This document shows positions 40,807 through 54,317 of a DNA stretch of 64,000 bases, piece by piece; within the stretch, counting starts at the first letter, position 1; the number at the start of each line of letters is the position of its first letter. The position numbers were made by a program, and so were the translations under genes. The stretch is from Ptychodera flava (taxonomy: Eukaryota; Hemichordata; Enteropneusta; Ptychoderidae), in the NCBI RefSeq assembly GCF_041260155.1, contig NC_091940.1, positions 3,976,501 to 4,040,500 of the forward strand, read 5' to 3'. Below the pieces are notes generated by a model that worked only from the letters and a program-made list of their open reading frames with translations, was not told the DNA's origin and made no database searches.

Positions 40807-43800
40807 CTGTAAATACAGACAATATTCAACTTAGTGTATTCAGGGGATATGAAATATCAGTGATGACAGATTTAAAGCTCCATAAGCTGTATCTTTTGGC
40901 TATTTTTTTCAGAACTTTTGTTTTGTGGTTTCCCTTCACTTTCTGCATCAAATCCCTAAACTGTAATTTAATGCCAAGTCTTGAGCATATCAACACAACC
41001 TCTATGAGTATAATCTATATTGTTATTGTTGAACATTGTATTTAAGTCCGGACTGGATTTCATTTGTAAACAATAAACAATGATCACTACACACATACAA
41101 GCAGCCACAAGTTATAGCTTATGTCCCTTTAACAGTTGAGGTAAAGACAACTACATTAAAAAAACAACAAACAGAAATTATTGTAACTTTCTATTGATAC
41201 ATTTACCAGTAGTGAAATATTTGAAATGAAAAGTTGAAATGTCGGAGGGGGATTGACAACGATATGCCACACTAATACTGCTCACTGCTGCATTAAACAC
41301 TAGCATGACATATAAAAAACATGCATGTACATAGGTAAAAGATAACATATCAGTGGTGACATTTAAAGAAACCATGGCATAACAGATGAAAAACATTAAA
41401 TTGAGGAAGTTGCTGGGTCAGGTAAAGTTTACGCTGTCAGTGACACTCTGAGTTTGGAAATCAATCCCTCTTTCCTGTTTATGCCACTCTGTCTCTCAAA
41501 AGAAATTATGAAAGTTGAACAGCGCCTTTATCTGTGGAGCCCTTAAACAGTGGTTGCTTGTTTGTTACACATATGGTGAACACTGGGCAGTAGCTTGTCC
41601 ATAAAAACTACATCAGTGCAATGAAATGCAATGAAATGTGAAACAGATCACACCGCACAGTGTATGAATGGTGTTTGGCGTAAACAAGATATGGGCATCT
41701 CCTTCCCTAGTTACTGAATGTCAGCTGACCTTTGAGACAGGAAGTGAGAGTAAATAAACTGACATATCATCAGGGCTTGCTTTAGCAAAATAACCTTGTA
41801 CTTATGGGTTAACGTACTGGCTGTGAGTATGGTAGACGTACAGAAACGGCTGTCAGTTTTGAAGAGTAACAGTGAAAAAGTCACAATGATTGGTCAGGAG
41901 AGTGAAAGGGTAGAGCAGATGATATAATGACTGACTGGCCGACACACCTATCAATACAACATATCCATTCATTGTATTCTACTGGTAGAAGCATTGATTT
42001 AATATGCATTCACACAGTATTAACACACAAACATGGACTATCATGGCAATAAAAAATACACCATTAGAAGTAAAGGGGAGAAAAGGTACGAAATGAGAAA
42101 GATCAGCAAGATGTAGTCCCTTGTTTCTCATTTCAACACAATCTGTTTCTCAAATAAGTAAAGTCTCATTGCTGACTCAGTTCACCAAGCCATGGCAGTC
42201 AGCAAGCTATGACAGATGTTCCATAATGGAGTCTTGGAATTGTACACTGCTATTTTATAAACTTCCACCAGTCAATGGGAAGAAAGTATATGTCCTGATG
42301 TAGGAGATGACTACCATACCATTTGATGTTTGCATTTCCTGTTATGACAGATGGCACTTTTTGAGGACAATCAATCATTTAATTTGAATTCTTAAGACAG
42401 TTATGATGACCCTAATGGGTAACAAGATAACATTGCAAGTAACAGCTGAAGGGATTAATATATAAACAAGACATAATTATTACCTTGCAAACACGAGCCA
42501 GTTCATACTGTAGATCTTTGATGGCGCTGTTCTTTGAATCCAAAACATCCTGAATATGAAGAAGACAAAAATCCACATCATGTTTGTTTGTAAAAAATTC
42601 ACAATTGTATATGTGTGGTATGTAAAAAAAATACATTCAAAGCAACATCTTGAACAAAGGATGACACTTTTGAAATGTGGGTCTTCTATTATACAATTAC
42701 ACAAAATATTATATATTACTAGTGGCAGTTCATTACAGTAGCAGTAGTAATGCACTCTATGAACATCATTATGATTGTTGCCACTTATCATCATCATCAT
42801 CATCATCATCACTGCAACCACCATACTAAAACCCATATCATTACCGCAGACTCATTGACATACTCAAAAGTCATGCCTTCCCCTCTAACAGTGGTTTAAA
42901 CCACTACACAATCACAATTGAGTGATTTCATATCATCAACTCAGTTGGGGAGCTATCCAATATATCTTATTACTTGACCTACTTCTATGTGTTAGAATGC
43001 GACCTAGATCTACGTGCTAGCTAGAGCATGACCAGATAAACCCTGCACATATCAGGCAAATTACAATATTCACTCTGAATAGAATCTATTGGTAATGTGT
43101 TTTACTTCTTCATCAAATTATGAAATGGTCACCCTTTATGTATTACATGCTAGTCAGTGAACCCTATTAGATTTCACTGGTTGGGTTAGAGGGATATTCC
43201 ATTTGCTACTGAGTTGAGGGAAAACAGAATTTACAGCTGGTGCTTCTAACACAGCGACACATTGTATTTCACAGTTTCTGACCTCACTCAGATGGTGGGG
43301 GGCTCTGTGTATACCCAGGACGTACAGAGGCCTTTATGCAGGGTCAGGTTATGTAGGGTTGATTTTAATTTAGCACATGGGCATGTGTGATAACCTTTCA
43401 GAGGACAGAAAATACAATGAATATCAGTTGTTTTTTGTTAAGACAGTTGTAGAAGTGAAAGATGAATAGCTTGAATGACACGTGATAAACAAAGTAATTT
43501 GTCACCAGCAATTTGAGAACCAATACTGATTGCAATGAAAAATGATGATACTGGAAAGGTCTAAGTGGGCTTTAAGTTGATGTGAATGTATACATATCAG
43601 TTGCTAGCTGTGATTACCAAAACATATGCCAAACAAACACATCCAGTTGTAAAATGACCTGATTTATTGCAAATGTTTTCTGTATTAATAATGATGATGA
43701 TGAAATCTGGGTACCTTGAAATCAGGGTATGTTTATTTCAAATGAAATCTGAGTACCACATAACTGTGAAAGGCAAACTAGATTTAGGTCAATCATGGTG

Positions 43801-46800
43801 TGTGTTGCATGTCAAAGTAGAATATATAAATAAAGATGAGGGATTATTCCATGTACTATTTTTATTTGCATAAAGTTTTTTTCCACTGTAAACTGGTAAT
43901 GTAAATACACTAATAATATATTATTTCTAAGCAAACTAAACTTTTGACAATGTTCTGTTTCACCATACCATTGTTGACAACTTCAATCTCTTAATCACAA
44001 TTCATTGATGTTTGAAATTTGAACTCTAAAGCAATCCTTTGCAAAATTTGACAACCATTTTTACTCTGAGTGAAATGTTAGGCACAACCCAGGGCAAGGG
44101 TTTTAACGTTTGAGCAAATCTAACACTACCCATCTTGGAAGAACTTAATAAAAAATTACAGTGTTGTGATGAACCATTTTCACAGTGCATCCATTGGTCT
44201 CATAAATCTCACATGGTAATTCATTGTTCAGTTGAACTGCCATAGTGATGTGGAGTAACATATGTAAAGTAATGTCCTAAATATGTCTTGTGTCCCATTT
44301 GACAATGCCCCATATAATGTCCTAGTTAATAACAGATAGCCTAATTTAAACCATGTGCCTGCTGACTCCCTATTATCTTTTCATATTAATAAACTGCTTA
44401 TTGTTGTGATGATATTTCTATAAAATTTAAATTTTTCCTAGAAATGTACATGAGTCATATGGTTCACGGACCATTATCTTGTGGATGTATTTAAAATGCC
44501 TTGTTTGTTGCTACAGTTTAGAACAGAAACACAGATAAGTGGGTTTTTGAAACTGTGGAAACATTTTTGTGTTGCTAGCAGCACTGTTTTCACATATGGT
44601 AGAAATCTCAGTGAAATGGCCAGGAAACATACCCTAGTAACATTCACTTGTGTACTGCCCTCAACAGATAAACAGTTAAGAGTTAATATTACAAACCAAT
44701 CATAGAAGCTGCATAAATCTCTCATGAAATATAATTCAAGAATGCAGAATTACCTATTATTGCAGTGTTTTGAGCACAGAACCAATGTCAACACAAATTC
44801 TACTTGATGACCCTGAGCCTTGAAATCACCAAACTGACTTTGTTTTAACAATGTAACAACTCATGAAGAGATCACTGATGAGATACTTGCACTAGTACTA
44901 CTATATCTTGCAGTTTATTCTTTTTTCTCAAAGTGATGCAATTCATGATATTTGATTTAAATGTATATAAGCAACTGGCTTGAAATAAATAAATGAATGA
45001 ATAAAGTAATGCTGTAGAACTTGCATGCAGTGACAACACTTTCATAGTCAATGCAAACTGAATTAGACTGCATCTTAGATGCATTGATGCAACACTGATA
45101 ACAAAACACATCGTGTAACGCTGATAACAAAAAACAAGCAATTTCTCTTTCCTTTTCCCCTCCACTCCATGTTAAGAATGAACATTCTACAGAGATCTGT
45201 CAACATTAATAACATTCTAATATATCAGCAATCCTACTGTTTGGCATAATTCCTATCTCAATTGATCAGAGTTTAACAAATAACATAGAAGGACAATCCA
45301 CTAAGTCTACTAGTTCTTTTACACGATGGGTCATTATAGGTCACACAATGACCTGACCTCCCATCTTTCATATTCCCATTTAAAATGAACAATGTCTTCT
45401 TTGATCAGGACACATCTGTAAAACACACATCTGCCCTGTTTCTTTGTCACACTGGTGATACATGCATATCCTTCACAATAAAATGTCAATGGCTTTCAGA
45501 GAAATTTGAAAAGTGGCAGTCATCAATCCCTTGTTTTTGCATTGGTACTTGTAGTGTAACTAACTGTGTTGTGTTGGTCCTTTGCTCTCGTCTAAAAGTT
45601 GCCTCCAATTAATCTATTTAATTAGAGATAAAGCTGATAACAAACATGCCCCTTCATTAGCTTTATTATGCAAGGTAATTAATTTTATAAATATGGCCAT
45701 GTTTTCCATTAATCAGCAGAAATATTAATTTGCATTTTTTGTTATGTCACAGATCAACTTTTTAACTGGTCATTAGCATGACACAGCTGCCAACAAATAG
45801 GAGGGATAAACAGGTTTGGTCTTTCACATTTGGAACAAAAGAATTTGATAGTACATTGCATATGGTGCAACATTTGTAACCTTGGCTTTTACCTGTCAAA
45901 GTTCAATACATTTTATGACAAAGATAAAATTGGGCAGGCATGGAACGTTTAAGTGAGAATCTGACTGGAAAATGGAATATATGACGTACATGTAAAGTCC
46001 TTTCATTGTCTCTCCAACAGTGGTTGGGACTTGTCCTGTTTAGTTGGAAAGCAATACTGACACTATATCCCTGTTAAAAATGCAAGATTGCTCTATGATC
46101 CATTGTCGGTGATTGGTTGAATACGGTGAAGGACACTGTGACCTAGTTCAAACGCAATCAGTGGTAAGACCTTGAAACGCTTACAAACAACTCAAGTACA
46201 TCTGTACTTGTACAGTATGAAAACCTGTGAAGAGACGTCCCTGGAAATGACCCTTGGCAAAATTCCTATCAAAGCCTCTCGATACTGGCTTATGAGTGGA
46301 ATTCAACATTTACAGTAAAATATATGATTTTGATAAGGAAATGGCTCACCATAAGAGCAAAGGATAAAAATGCTGATTTTAACCCTGAAAGGGAAGTCGC
46401 CCGGACTTTGATCCCTATATACATAACTGTAAACTGTTAATGACGTTATTGACTTCAGTAAGATATCCATAAAGATAGTGGTATTATTTGCATACATGTA
46501 GTGTGTGATGTTTATGCATCACATGACAGCTGTTATTTAACACATCTATATCTATGAATCTATAAACTAATCTCAGTAATAAGTAGACCTGGCAGATAAA
46601 TTATGGAAAATATCAGCAAAAATGCTTGTTTTTGCGGTCATATACATGTATATATGAAATCTCACGGAATTATTAGTATTTTATTTTCCCATATGGGATT
46701 TACACATCAACTGTATGACCTATCACTGTATCAGATAATAAGTTTTTAATTACAAACATCATACACATGTAAGTTGACCTTTACATTGCTTCAGAGTGTT

Positions 46801-49800
46801 GTCATAGTCAAACAGAAATTTCTGTTCAGCATGAATTTTCATGAGAAAACGCAATGAACCGTTGTGCTAGAGCTTTATGTATTTTCTATGTTATTACCAA
46901 ACATCTGGGCAGACTATCCCTTGCATACATAGATTAGAGTTTCTGCTGGAATAGACATACCAACTCAGAAATATAAAAAGTCAACAGGTCCCTATACTTA
47001 GAGATTTAAAAAGTCATTATACATGTTTTGTGTTGGCAGTATAAACTTGCAACTGACAACTAGAACTGGTAAAACACATACAGAAATCTCATAAAAAAGA
47101 GAAATCTCTTATATACCAATAGCATAAGTTTATTAGCATGCTTTTGAATGGAACAGGCCAAATAAACAACAATCAAAGTCCACATTATCAGATGCATAAT
47201 ATTCTATGTGTAGAACACATGTGTTCTTGTCACATGTCATGGCCATATAAATTTCTTTGGATAAACTAAGCGCTTGGTTCAATAAGCTGTTACAGTACAT
47301 TGAAATTAACCTATTTACTTTTTAACGTGTATCAGACTCACGTCACATGTACATAACAGTACACTCAGAAATCTGTTGATTTTTAATAAAACATTCTGTA
47401 ACATGTACATAACACTCAGAAATCTGTTGATTTTTAATAAAACATTCTACAAAATAAACCAGGGACTTCTAAATGTAACACATTTAAATCTTTTTTAATT
47501 TAAATCATCTCATAGCATTACAATATGTAGTTGTTTACTACATGATCATATCTAATTTTGCACAGGGGATTTTTAGTGGCAAATTTTGCTGTTATGTCAA
47601 CCATCGTAAAATTGTTCTCTTCCACTCATCTGTTTTAAGGTGCTATCCTGCAAAGTGCATGTACCACGCTTCAGCTTGATTTTATTTATTTAACCCTATG
47701 ATTTTCAACCAGGCTTTTCAAAATGATATGTATTGCTTCAACAGCTTTAACAAATTTGTATCTAAAAATTGTTCTGCATGTAAACAAGAAACATTAAGTG
47801 TACAATTAATTCTTTTTTTCTCTCCTTCAATACATATTTGAGTTCGCTTGCAAATGAACAAATATGAGACAAGACAGAGCTCAAAGTTAAAGTAACCATC
47901 AGTCTCACATCTATGAAACAAAACAACAGAATCCAGCAAAGTAGGGCGACATCATAAATATAAAGTACACCAAGGTCATGTTATCATTTGTCAATGCAGC
48001 ACATTGAGGTTTTATTCAACATGGACGGTGCCACTTGAACAGCGCCCTCACTGGTTGAACTTATGGATTTGTAGAAATACTTGAAGGAAAACCTACACTC
48101 ACCATTTGCAATCCTCAAATGTATTTTGTAAAATTAAAACGGAGTGGATAGGGTGAGATGTACTATGCTTCAACTAAAATGTCCTTTGTAAAATTTTGTG
48201 TACTCTGAATAAAACTGCTCGACAATATTTCATAGGAAATACTTTTGCAGCAATGCAACTGTATCGAGCAGTTTTTCACTACTACTTGACATGAAACAGT
48301 AAATTTAAAATTTACAATCACTGGCCTTGTACTTTTGTTTAAAAGCTGATGGAAGTGTGAAGGACAGTACTCCTGTCTTAGTTTTAAGCTTTCCCTATGG
48401 AAATGCCTCATGTAGTTCCTTCATCTGCTCTGGGTTATCAAAAGTGCATTAACCCTTTGAGTGACTAAGTTGATTTTTGTTGCCTTTATACAATAAAATG
48501 CCAACAATTTCTCTTAGATCTAGACAATTTTTTTCTGATTTTTACCACAATTTTGATCAAAAAGTGTAGCCCATGAAACATTATGTCAATTTGGTCAAAA
48601 ATGTTGGAAAAATTACAGAAAAATTCCTTAAAAATTGGTAAACTGTTGCCCTGATATTGTTTGGGGAAAAATTACAGCGCTCAATGGGTTAAAGTTTTAA
48701 GGTCATCAAAAGTGCATTTTGGGTTCATATAACTCTGTTTAAATAAAGGTACACTGTATCATGCCATTAGAACTTTAAACCATCTGTTCATACTGTAACT
48801 GATGTATTGTGGTTGAATGAGTCGAAGGACAGGGGGTAATTACAACTTTGGGATTTCGAAAAGAATATTGGTGACAAGCAGTGAGGCATAATCTAAATCA
48901 TGCATTAAATTCTCATGGACCATACGACGTATTTGAACTGTTTATTCAAAATAGAAAAACACCTTACCTCTAGTTTTCTGGTGACAACAGTGAGTGCTGT
49001 AGGATCTAAGTTGGAAGCTGATAAAACTTCATTCAATTGTGCTTCTTTCTTCTCTAGTGTGTCTGCCAATGCTGTTAGTTTCTTCTCCAACAGTAAGTTC
49101 TTGAAATTACTCTTCTGTTGCACTTCATGGATGGCCTTGACAAACTTGGCATACAATTCATCTCGCTCCTTCTGTAACTGTGTAGCAGAGGAAAAAATCA
49201 AATTGAATATGTGTTGATAAAGAGGAAAGAATAGAGACAATAATATAAACAATTATCCACACAGAATGACCTTGTCCTACATTCCAGTCAACCATATGCT
49301 GTTGAGCAAAGTAAACAAGTAAATCAGTATGCTGCCCCCTTTAGTTAAAAAGCATAGTTCTTTTATTTTTTGTCACATTTGGCCAGAAACATCAAATTCA
49401 AAAGTGATCTACCACCATCTTGACAAATACATACCTGTTCAAATCTTTGTTCTAGTACTTCATGTTCCCATTGAAGATCTCTGTATTCCTGGTCCATCAC
49501 TTTCAGACGTGCCTTGGCACTCTGTCAATGAACAACATGGGAATATCACAGAATGAACGGGCTTTAGTTGTGGACACAGAACACCACAAAGTCCAAGATT
49601 TTGTGCAGTGCATTGTACACAGTATATAAAAGTATGTAAAGATTACTTCCTATGGGTCTGAGGGTAACAATCCAATAAAACTATTAACTAATCCAACACA
49701 CAAGCTATTTATAACTTACAGTCACAAGTCAAAGAGGACAATATCTCAAGACAGTTTGTGAGAAAACTGTATTGATACTCACAGCCAATGAAGCTTTGTC

Positions 49801-52800
49801 CTTGTCATAGTTAGCAAGTTGTCTTTGTAGTTCAGCAACTTCTTCTCTAGCTTTCTCAAGGGGTTCTTTTAGTCTTCTGTTTTCTGCTTGGATTTCATTC
49901 ATTTGTTTTTCCATCCTCTCTTCCTTCTTTTTCATTTCTTCCACTTGTTCCTGGAAAAATAAAACCACTTGTTTTGTTCAAATAAAGTTCTCATCTAAAC
50001 CAAAATATATTTTTAAAAAAGCTGCTTTCTGAGTTTTAATACTTCTATGATATTTTTCCAGGGTATGTTTGGTGCTAATTTATCCCATTTTAAACAATTA
50101 AAGATGAGTGGAGCAAGAAATTTGTCTATATTGAAAAGAATGAATCAATTTAGATCAAGAAATGACAGATAACATGGCCGGTACTGATAACATTTATGAT
50201 AAACATGTGGTACTGAAGGTAATCAGTGGTTATTGTTTGAACAAACATCTGGAAAATTGCTGCACGATCTTTAAGAAGTAAATTCTCTGACAGGCTTGTT
50301 GATTCATATAGAACATTTGTATGGCATGCATTTCTTAGTATTACAAACAAGAAATGAAATTAAACTGTTGAATCGAGTTACAAAATCACTGAGGACAAAA
50401 GATATACATCACTGATATTGAAGAATATTTGATAATTTTGATAAATCAGTGAGTGGAGAGAAATGCTGCTCAAGATTGTAAAGACTGACAGCCAATTTCT
50501 TGAAGCTGATGTCAACAATTATTTTTGTGAAAATGATTGCTGATAATTATTGACTTATATTTATCATCCAGAATGATGCTATGGGGGATTGGTTCAATAT
50601 CGTTTTCAAAAAACAAGTGACTTGATCTGAGTCAGATGGCAAAATCACAAGTACACTACTGTACACGCACACATATAATGTGAAATCTTACCTTGAGTGA
50701 GTTTATAAGTGCCAAATTATTCAAGGTAATATCATTATAATAATTCTTGATATCACTGAATGCTTTTTCATGATTTTTCATCAGAGTGTTGATTTGTCCA
50801 TTCTTTCGTTCTTCAATTTCATGGATTTCTGTTTTCCGTCTCAACTCAAGTTCATCTCTAAGCATTCTCATCTTCTTTTCATACTTGGCTTCAATTTCAC
50901 GAGCTTCTCTTTCAAAGTCATTTCGAAGCTGTGTCACCACTTCATCATGTTTCTGAAAAAGAAATGAATATTGATGATGTTGAGTTGGTGTAAATACACA
51001 ATTCTCTCAGTGTTTATTCTTGAATCCAAATCGCAGTGTATTTTGTCTCCTGAACAATATCGATCGTTGTAGCCTTTGAACATGGTGAATATTACCAACA
51101 ATGCCTTGACATACATGAGAAATTTTGTCATTATTATGAGCATATTTGACTTTGTCTGCCCTTGGAAGTTTCTCTGAAGATTTTATTCTATTATGACATC
51201 CAACAACAATATTTTCAACTACTGTGATAATTTCTGTGACTATCTACCCATCATGAGTAACATCTATCCGGGAGATCAGATGTACTCATGTATACAAAAT
51301 CAGCAAGTTGCTTTACAGGTCAACTGTTTGAAGAACGTACATTAATACAGATTACATTTAAATCTGGCACAGATCTGTTCAGGGATAGCTGACACTTAGA
51401 AATGAAAATAACTTTGTTAAATGGTCGCCTTTTTCTGGTTACCATGATGATGTGGTCAGCTAAACACTTTCACATGACAATATTTCATCAATCTAAAAAT
51501 GATGACACGTCATATTATTTGGTTACACATCGAAAAGATGAACACATGCTACTTACAATTTTAAGATTCTTGACTACGTCTTCATGTGAAAGTTCTTGCT
51601 CTTTCAAGGTTACTTTGAGACTGCGTTTGTCTTTCCTCAAATCACCCTCATTACCTCTGTGTTCATCTTGAGCTAGCTTCAATGCCACTGCACTCTCAGC
51701 TTTCAGCTCAGAAATATTATTTTGATGTTCATACAGTAAATGTTTGACTTTTTGCTTGTAGACCTGTGAAACGGAAAAAGTGGTTTAAATATGTCATGTG
51801 TTCTTGATGCTTCAAGAGCAAACTTCAGTTTCCCTGTCTTCATGCTGCATTGCTAATACATTCACAGATACTGAAATGTACCGTGATGACACATACATGT
51901 AGTTACAGCATGCAATTTTAATCAAAATATGAGTTCTTGTATTCCAATATCAAAATATGAAAAGGACTGATGTCAACGATGCACTGGAAACTGATTTAAA
52001 TTGTCAAGTATCTTGGCACCTTTCTCAGAAGTGTCAGTATTAAATGATTGAAACATGAAATACTTGACATTTTTGATGAATTACCAATGGTATTTCCACA
52101 GCAAACTACTCAAAACCTAGTTGTAGATCGACAATCTAATGATATCTATGTACATGTAATGTATGAGAAAGAGCACAATAGCATACCTTAATTTCAACTT
52201 GATGCCTTTCCTCTGCATCTTCCATTTCTCTGTCTTTATTTCTAAGTTCAGCCCTGCATTCTTCAAGTTGTCTCTTTGTGATTTCCCAGAATGTGTTCAC
52301 TTTGTCTCTTTCAAGTTGAAAGTAATTCCTCTCCTCTCTCTCCCGATCTAATTCTTCTCTTAATCTGACTATATGCTCCTCAAGCTGAAACCAAACCATA
52401 CATTGTGAGTGACATGTGTATCAATACCATCATGATGAATTTGTGGGGTATCAATTTCACATTATGATATAACGCCTCATACTCTTTAGGACAATAACAG
52501 GCTGAGCACTGACAGTAAGACATATAAATTACTCATGTGGAAATGAAATGCCATCGTACAAGATGTGTAATACAATTACGTATCGTGAAGCTGTCCTTTC
52601 ATCACTACATACACGTGACTCACATTGTTGCAATTACACTGTATGATTGATGATGTATCATATTCATTTAGAAAACAATCATTTTCCACAGACAACAGTC
52701 AACAATCATCCAGTTGATGCTAAAGAAGCATCCTTTGACAATGGAAGCCAGATCTTGCTTGTACTTTCAGACTTTAACAAGGTAGAATTCTGAAAAATGG

Positions 52801-53811
52801 TACGAAAACTGAAGGGTCACTGTCAGATCAATTTAGCATTGAAACCAAACATGAATGAAATGATGAATATTTCACATTAAAAAGACACATTGCAGTTTAT
52901 GACAGTCTGCGACAAAGCCATAATCAAATTTCTGAGCCATACACATTTCCGTGCACAAGATTTTTTCAATCAAATGTAATTTTCGTACTAGTGCAGGAAC
53001 TATTTTTCTTTTGATGTTTTGGATGCAAATTTTATTTTGACTTTGTACAAGTAACTTATTCATATCATATTGGTTAAAGTGTGTCATGTCAAACATAATT
53101 ATGGTAATTATTAAATGAAAATTTAGGGTAAGTCATTCTCCTTTACTCACTGAAAGCAGTATTATCTGAATGCACTATATGGTATTATAGGCACTGTAGT
53201 GAAATACTGACATAATCTGATGGCGATGATGACACCCACCTGTTCCTTGCTCATCTCCTCCGTAGAAATGCCATCGATGACTGTTGGAGTTTTAGATTTG
53301 GCTGATTTCCTTTTCCCTTTGCCTTTCTTTCCCTTGCCGCTCTTCTTCTTTTTGGGTGGCTGTGAGTGAATTTATAGGAGGTTATTTAGACACGGGGAAT
53401 GTAGCATGACGACCAAATGCAGGCCATACATGACAACGGACACACCAACCGGTAACTTGTGCAATATAATTGTACAACGAGAATAATTCCAGTAGAACCG
53501 TACAATGCTGCCATTTAATATCTTAACATCATAGATTACATAAAACAGAAATATCGTGGGCACGCAAAATCATTACATGCACACGATATTTTTTACACGA
53601 ATGAGTTGTAGTAGCTATTCTAATAGCGAACTTCGCTGCTATGGTCGCCGCCATCTTTGAAAATGACCTTTCGAATATCAACCAAAACTATCCGATGAAC
53701 AAACAGCCAAGTCATACAAATCGTTAAGTTTTGCAACACCTGCTTTACGAAAAGCTTTACAAATTTTAGTTGACCACACTTGATATATAAATTGAGAAAT
53801 TGACCCACCAT
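40657..53811 (-). CDS. GAS8: Dynein regulatory complex subunit 4 (GAS8/DRC4), 10 coding exons
   Basis: Exons are 53809-53811, 53240-53359, 52187-52384, 51557-51763, 50692-50952, 49783-49950, 49435-49521, 48968-49177, 42484-42549 and 40657-40806. All junctions are phase 0, for a total of 1470 nt and 489 aa (human 478 aa). The protein is a near-continuous coiled coil after a basic Lys-rich N-terminus ([13 protein letters not shown]). Nearly invariant family stretches include [46 protein letters not shown] and [23 protein letters not shown]4 is a base-plate subunit of the nexin-dynein regulatory complex, linking outer doublet microtubules in motile cilia and coordinating dynein. The gene looks intact. 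An X-box lies 70 bp upstream. Confidence 0.97.
40807..42483 (-). other. GAS8: GAS8 intron 9
   Basis: A 1677-nt GT-AG intron with no feature recognised inside it. Confidence 0.85.
42484..42549 (-). CDS. GAS8: GAS8 coding exon 9
   Basis: A 22-codon exon, residues 419-440: [20 protein letters not shown] then CK, nearly identical to the human segment. The acceptor is TCATATTCAG and the donor AAG|GTAATA. Confidence 0.95.
42550..48967 (-). other. GAS8: GAS8 intron 8 (6.4 kb)
   Basis: The largest GAS8 intron. It holds an ATC trinucleotide run near 42786-42811 and a tandem duplication at 47345-47450. No other gene is recognised in it. Confidence 0.85.
47345..47450. repeat. Two-copy tandem duplication in GAS8 intron 8
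   Basis: A 56-bp unit beginning ACATGTACATAAC is followed directly by a second copy of about 50 bp lacking a few bases near the start. The near identity suggests a recent event. Confidence 0.85.
48968..49177 (-). CDS. GAS8: GAS8 coding exon 8
   Basis: Encodes residues 349-418: [31 protein letters not shown] and [20 protein letters not shown]. The acceptor CTACACAG is chosen because it keeps RFEQ-LQKERD in register with human RFTKVQQERD. The donor is GAG|GTAAGG. Confidence 0.95.
49435..49521 (-). CDS. GAS8: GAS8 coding exon 7
   Basis: A short exon, residues 320-348: [18 protein letters not shown] then [11 protein letters not shown], matching human [20 protein letters not shown]. The acceptor is CATTGACAG and the donor CAG|GTATGT. 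Confidence 0.93.
49783..49950 (-). CDS. GAS8: GAS8 coding exon 6
   Basis: Encodes residues 264-319, coiled coil from [16 protein letters not shown] to [16 protein letters not shown]. The donor is GCT|GTGAGT. Confidence 0.95.
50692..50952 (-). CDS. GAS8: GAS8 coding exon 5
   Basis: Encodes residues 177-263, the most conserved block: [36 protein letters not shown] and [20 protein letters not shown]. The acceptor is TTCTTTTTCAG and the donor AAG|GTAAGA. Confidence 0.97.
51557..51763 (-). CDS. GAS8: GAS8 coding exon 4
   Basis: Encodes residues 108-176: [20 protein letters not shown] through [17 protein letters not shown]. The donor ATT|GTAAGT fixes the last codon, so the joined reading is NLKI-KHDEVV, matching human NLRLKHTEE. 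Confidence 0.95.
52187..52384 (-). CDS. GAS8: GAS8 coding exon 3
   Basis: Encodes residues 42-107, the start of the coiled coil, with [19 protein letters not shown] and [20 protein letters not shown] almost identical to the vertebrate protein. The acceptor is GTTTCAG and the donor AAG|GTATGC. Confidence 0.97.
53040..53622. repeat. Source copy of duplicated block (GAS8 exon 2 with flanking introns)
   Basis: This 583-bp block is found again at 58357-58926 with about 14 substitutions and one 13-bp deletion (by eye, about 97% identical). It contains all of exon 2 plus parts of introns 1 and 2. Confidence 0.92.
53240..53359 (-). CDS. GAS8: GAS8 coding exon 2
   Basis: Encodes residues 2-41: a Lys/Gly-rich basic stretch, then [17 protein letters not shown], matching the human TPIVDGLAPEDMSKEQ. 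The acceptor is TTCACTCACAG and the donor CAG|GTGGGT. A second copy of this exon lies at 58557-58676. Confidence 0.95.
53809..53811 (-). CDS. GAS8: GAS8 coding exon 1 (start codon only)
   Basis: The only in-frame start is an ATG followed at once by a GTGGGT donor. Exon 2 opens in phase 0 with CCACCCAAAAAG, giving MPPKKKK, which matches the vertebrate MAPKKK start. Exon 1 is therefore 5' UTR plus one codon. Confidence 0.8.
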
Positions 53812-53880
53812 TTTGCTTGTATTCCTGACTGTATCGACTGCAGTACTTGTGCTTGGAGACTCACACACACAATGGCAGTA

Positions 53881-53894
53881 GTTGTTTTGGAAAC
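53881..53894 (+). promoter_or_regulatory. GAS8: RFX-type X-box upstream of GAS8
   Basis: GTTGTTTTGGAAAC fits the ciliary X-box consensus RYYNYYWWRRNRAC at all 14 positions. It lies 70 bp upstream of the GAS8 start codon, the usual place for RFX sites in cilia genes. X-boxes act in either orientation. Confidence 0.55.
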
Positions 53895-54078
53895 GGCATG
53901 TCAACAGGGTACCCGGATGAACGTGACGTCACAAGCGTCGGTATTCTATCGTATAGTGGCGCTGTTCGACGCATACTGTCTACCCAAATATGAAATTTTC
54001 TGCCTCCGATGTACGTGTGCATCGGGGAGAATAGACACCGGCGCTCGAGTGTATATAGGACAGAATAGACACCGGCAT

Positions 54079-54082
<4 letters not shown>

Positions 54083-54155
<73 letters not shown>
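54083..54155. repeat. (TA)n tract at the LINE 3' end
   Basis: About 73 bp of alternating TA lies directly against the AATAAA-rich tail of the LINE. Confidence 0.95.
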
Positions 54156-54157
<2 letters not shown>

Positions 54158-54317
54158 TTTATTTTTTTTATTTTTTATTTTATTTGATACACAGATCAAC
54201 GGGCAAACCCACTAACAGATCTGCGAAACAAAAAAGTCACACAATCACAAGACAAATGTACAAGACAACCATAAAAGTAGCACGAAACATTAAATTGAAA
54301 AAAAAAACATACACGAA

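Noticed and set aside
48915-49217. Plus-strand 100-codon frame
   Set aside because: Antisense shadow of GAS8 exon 8.
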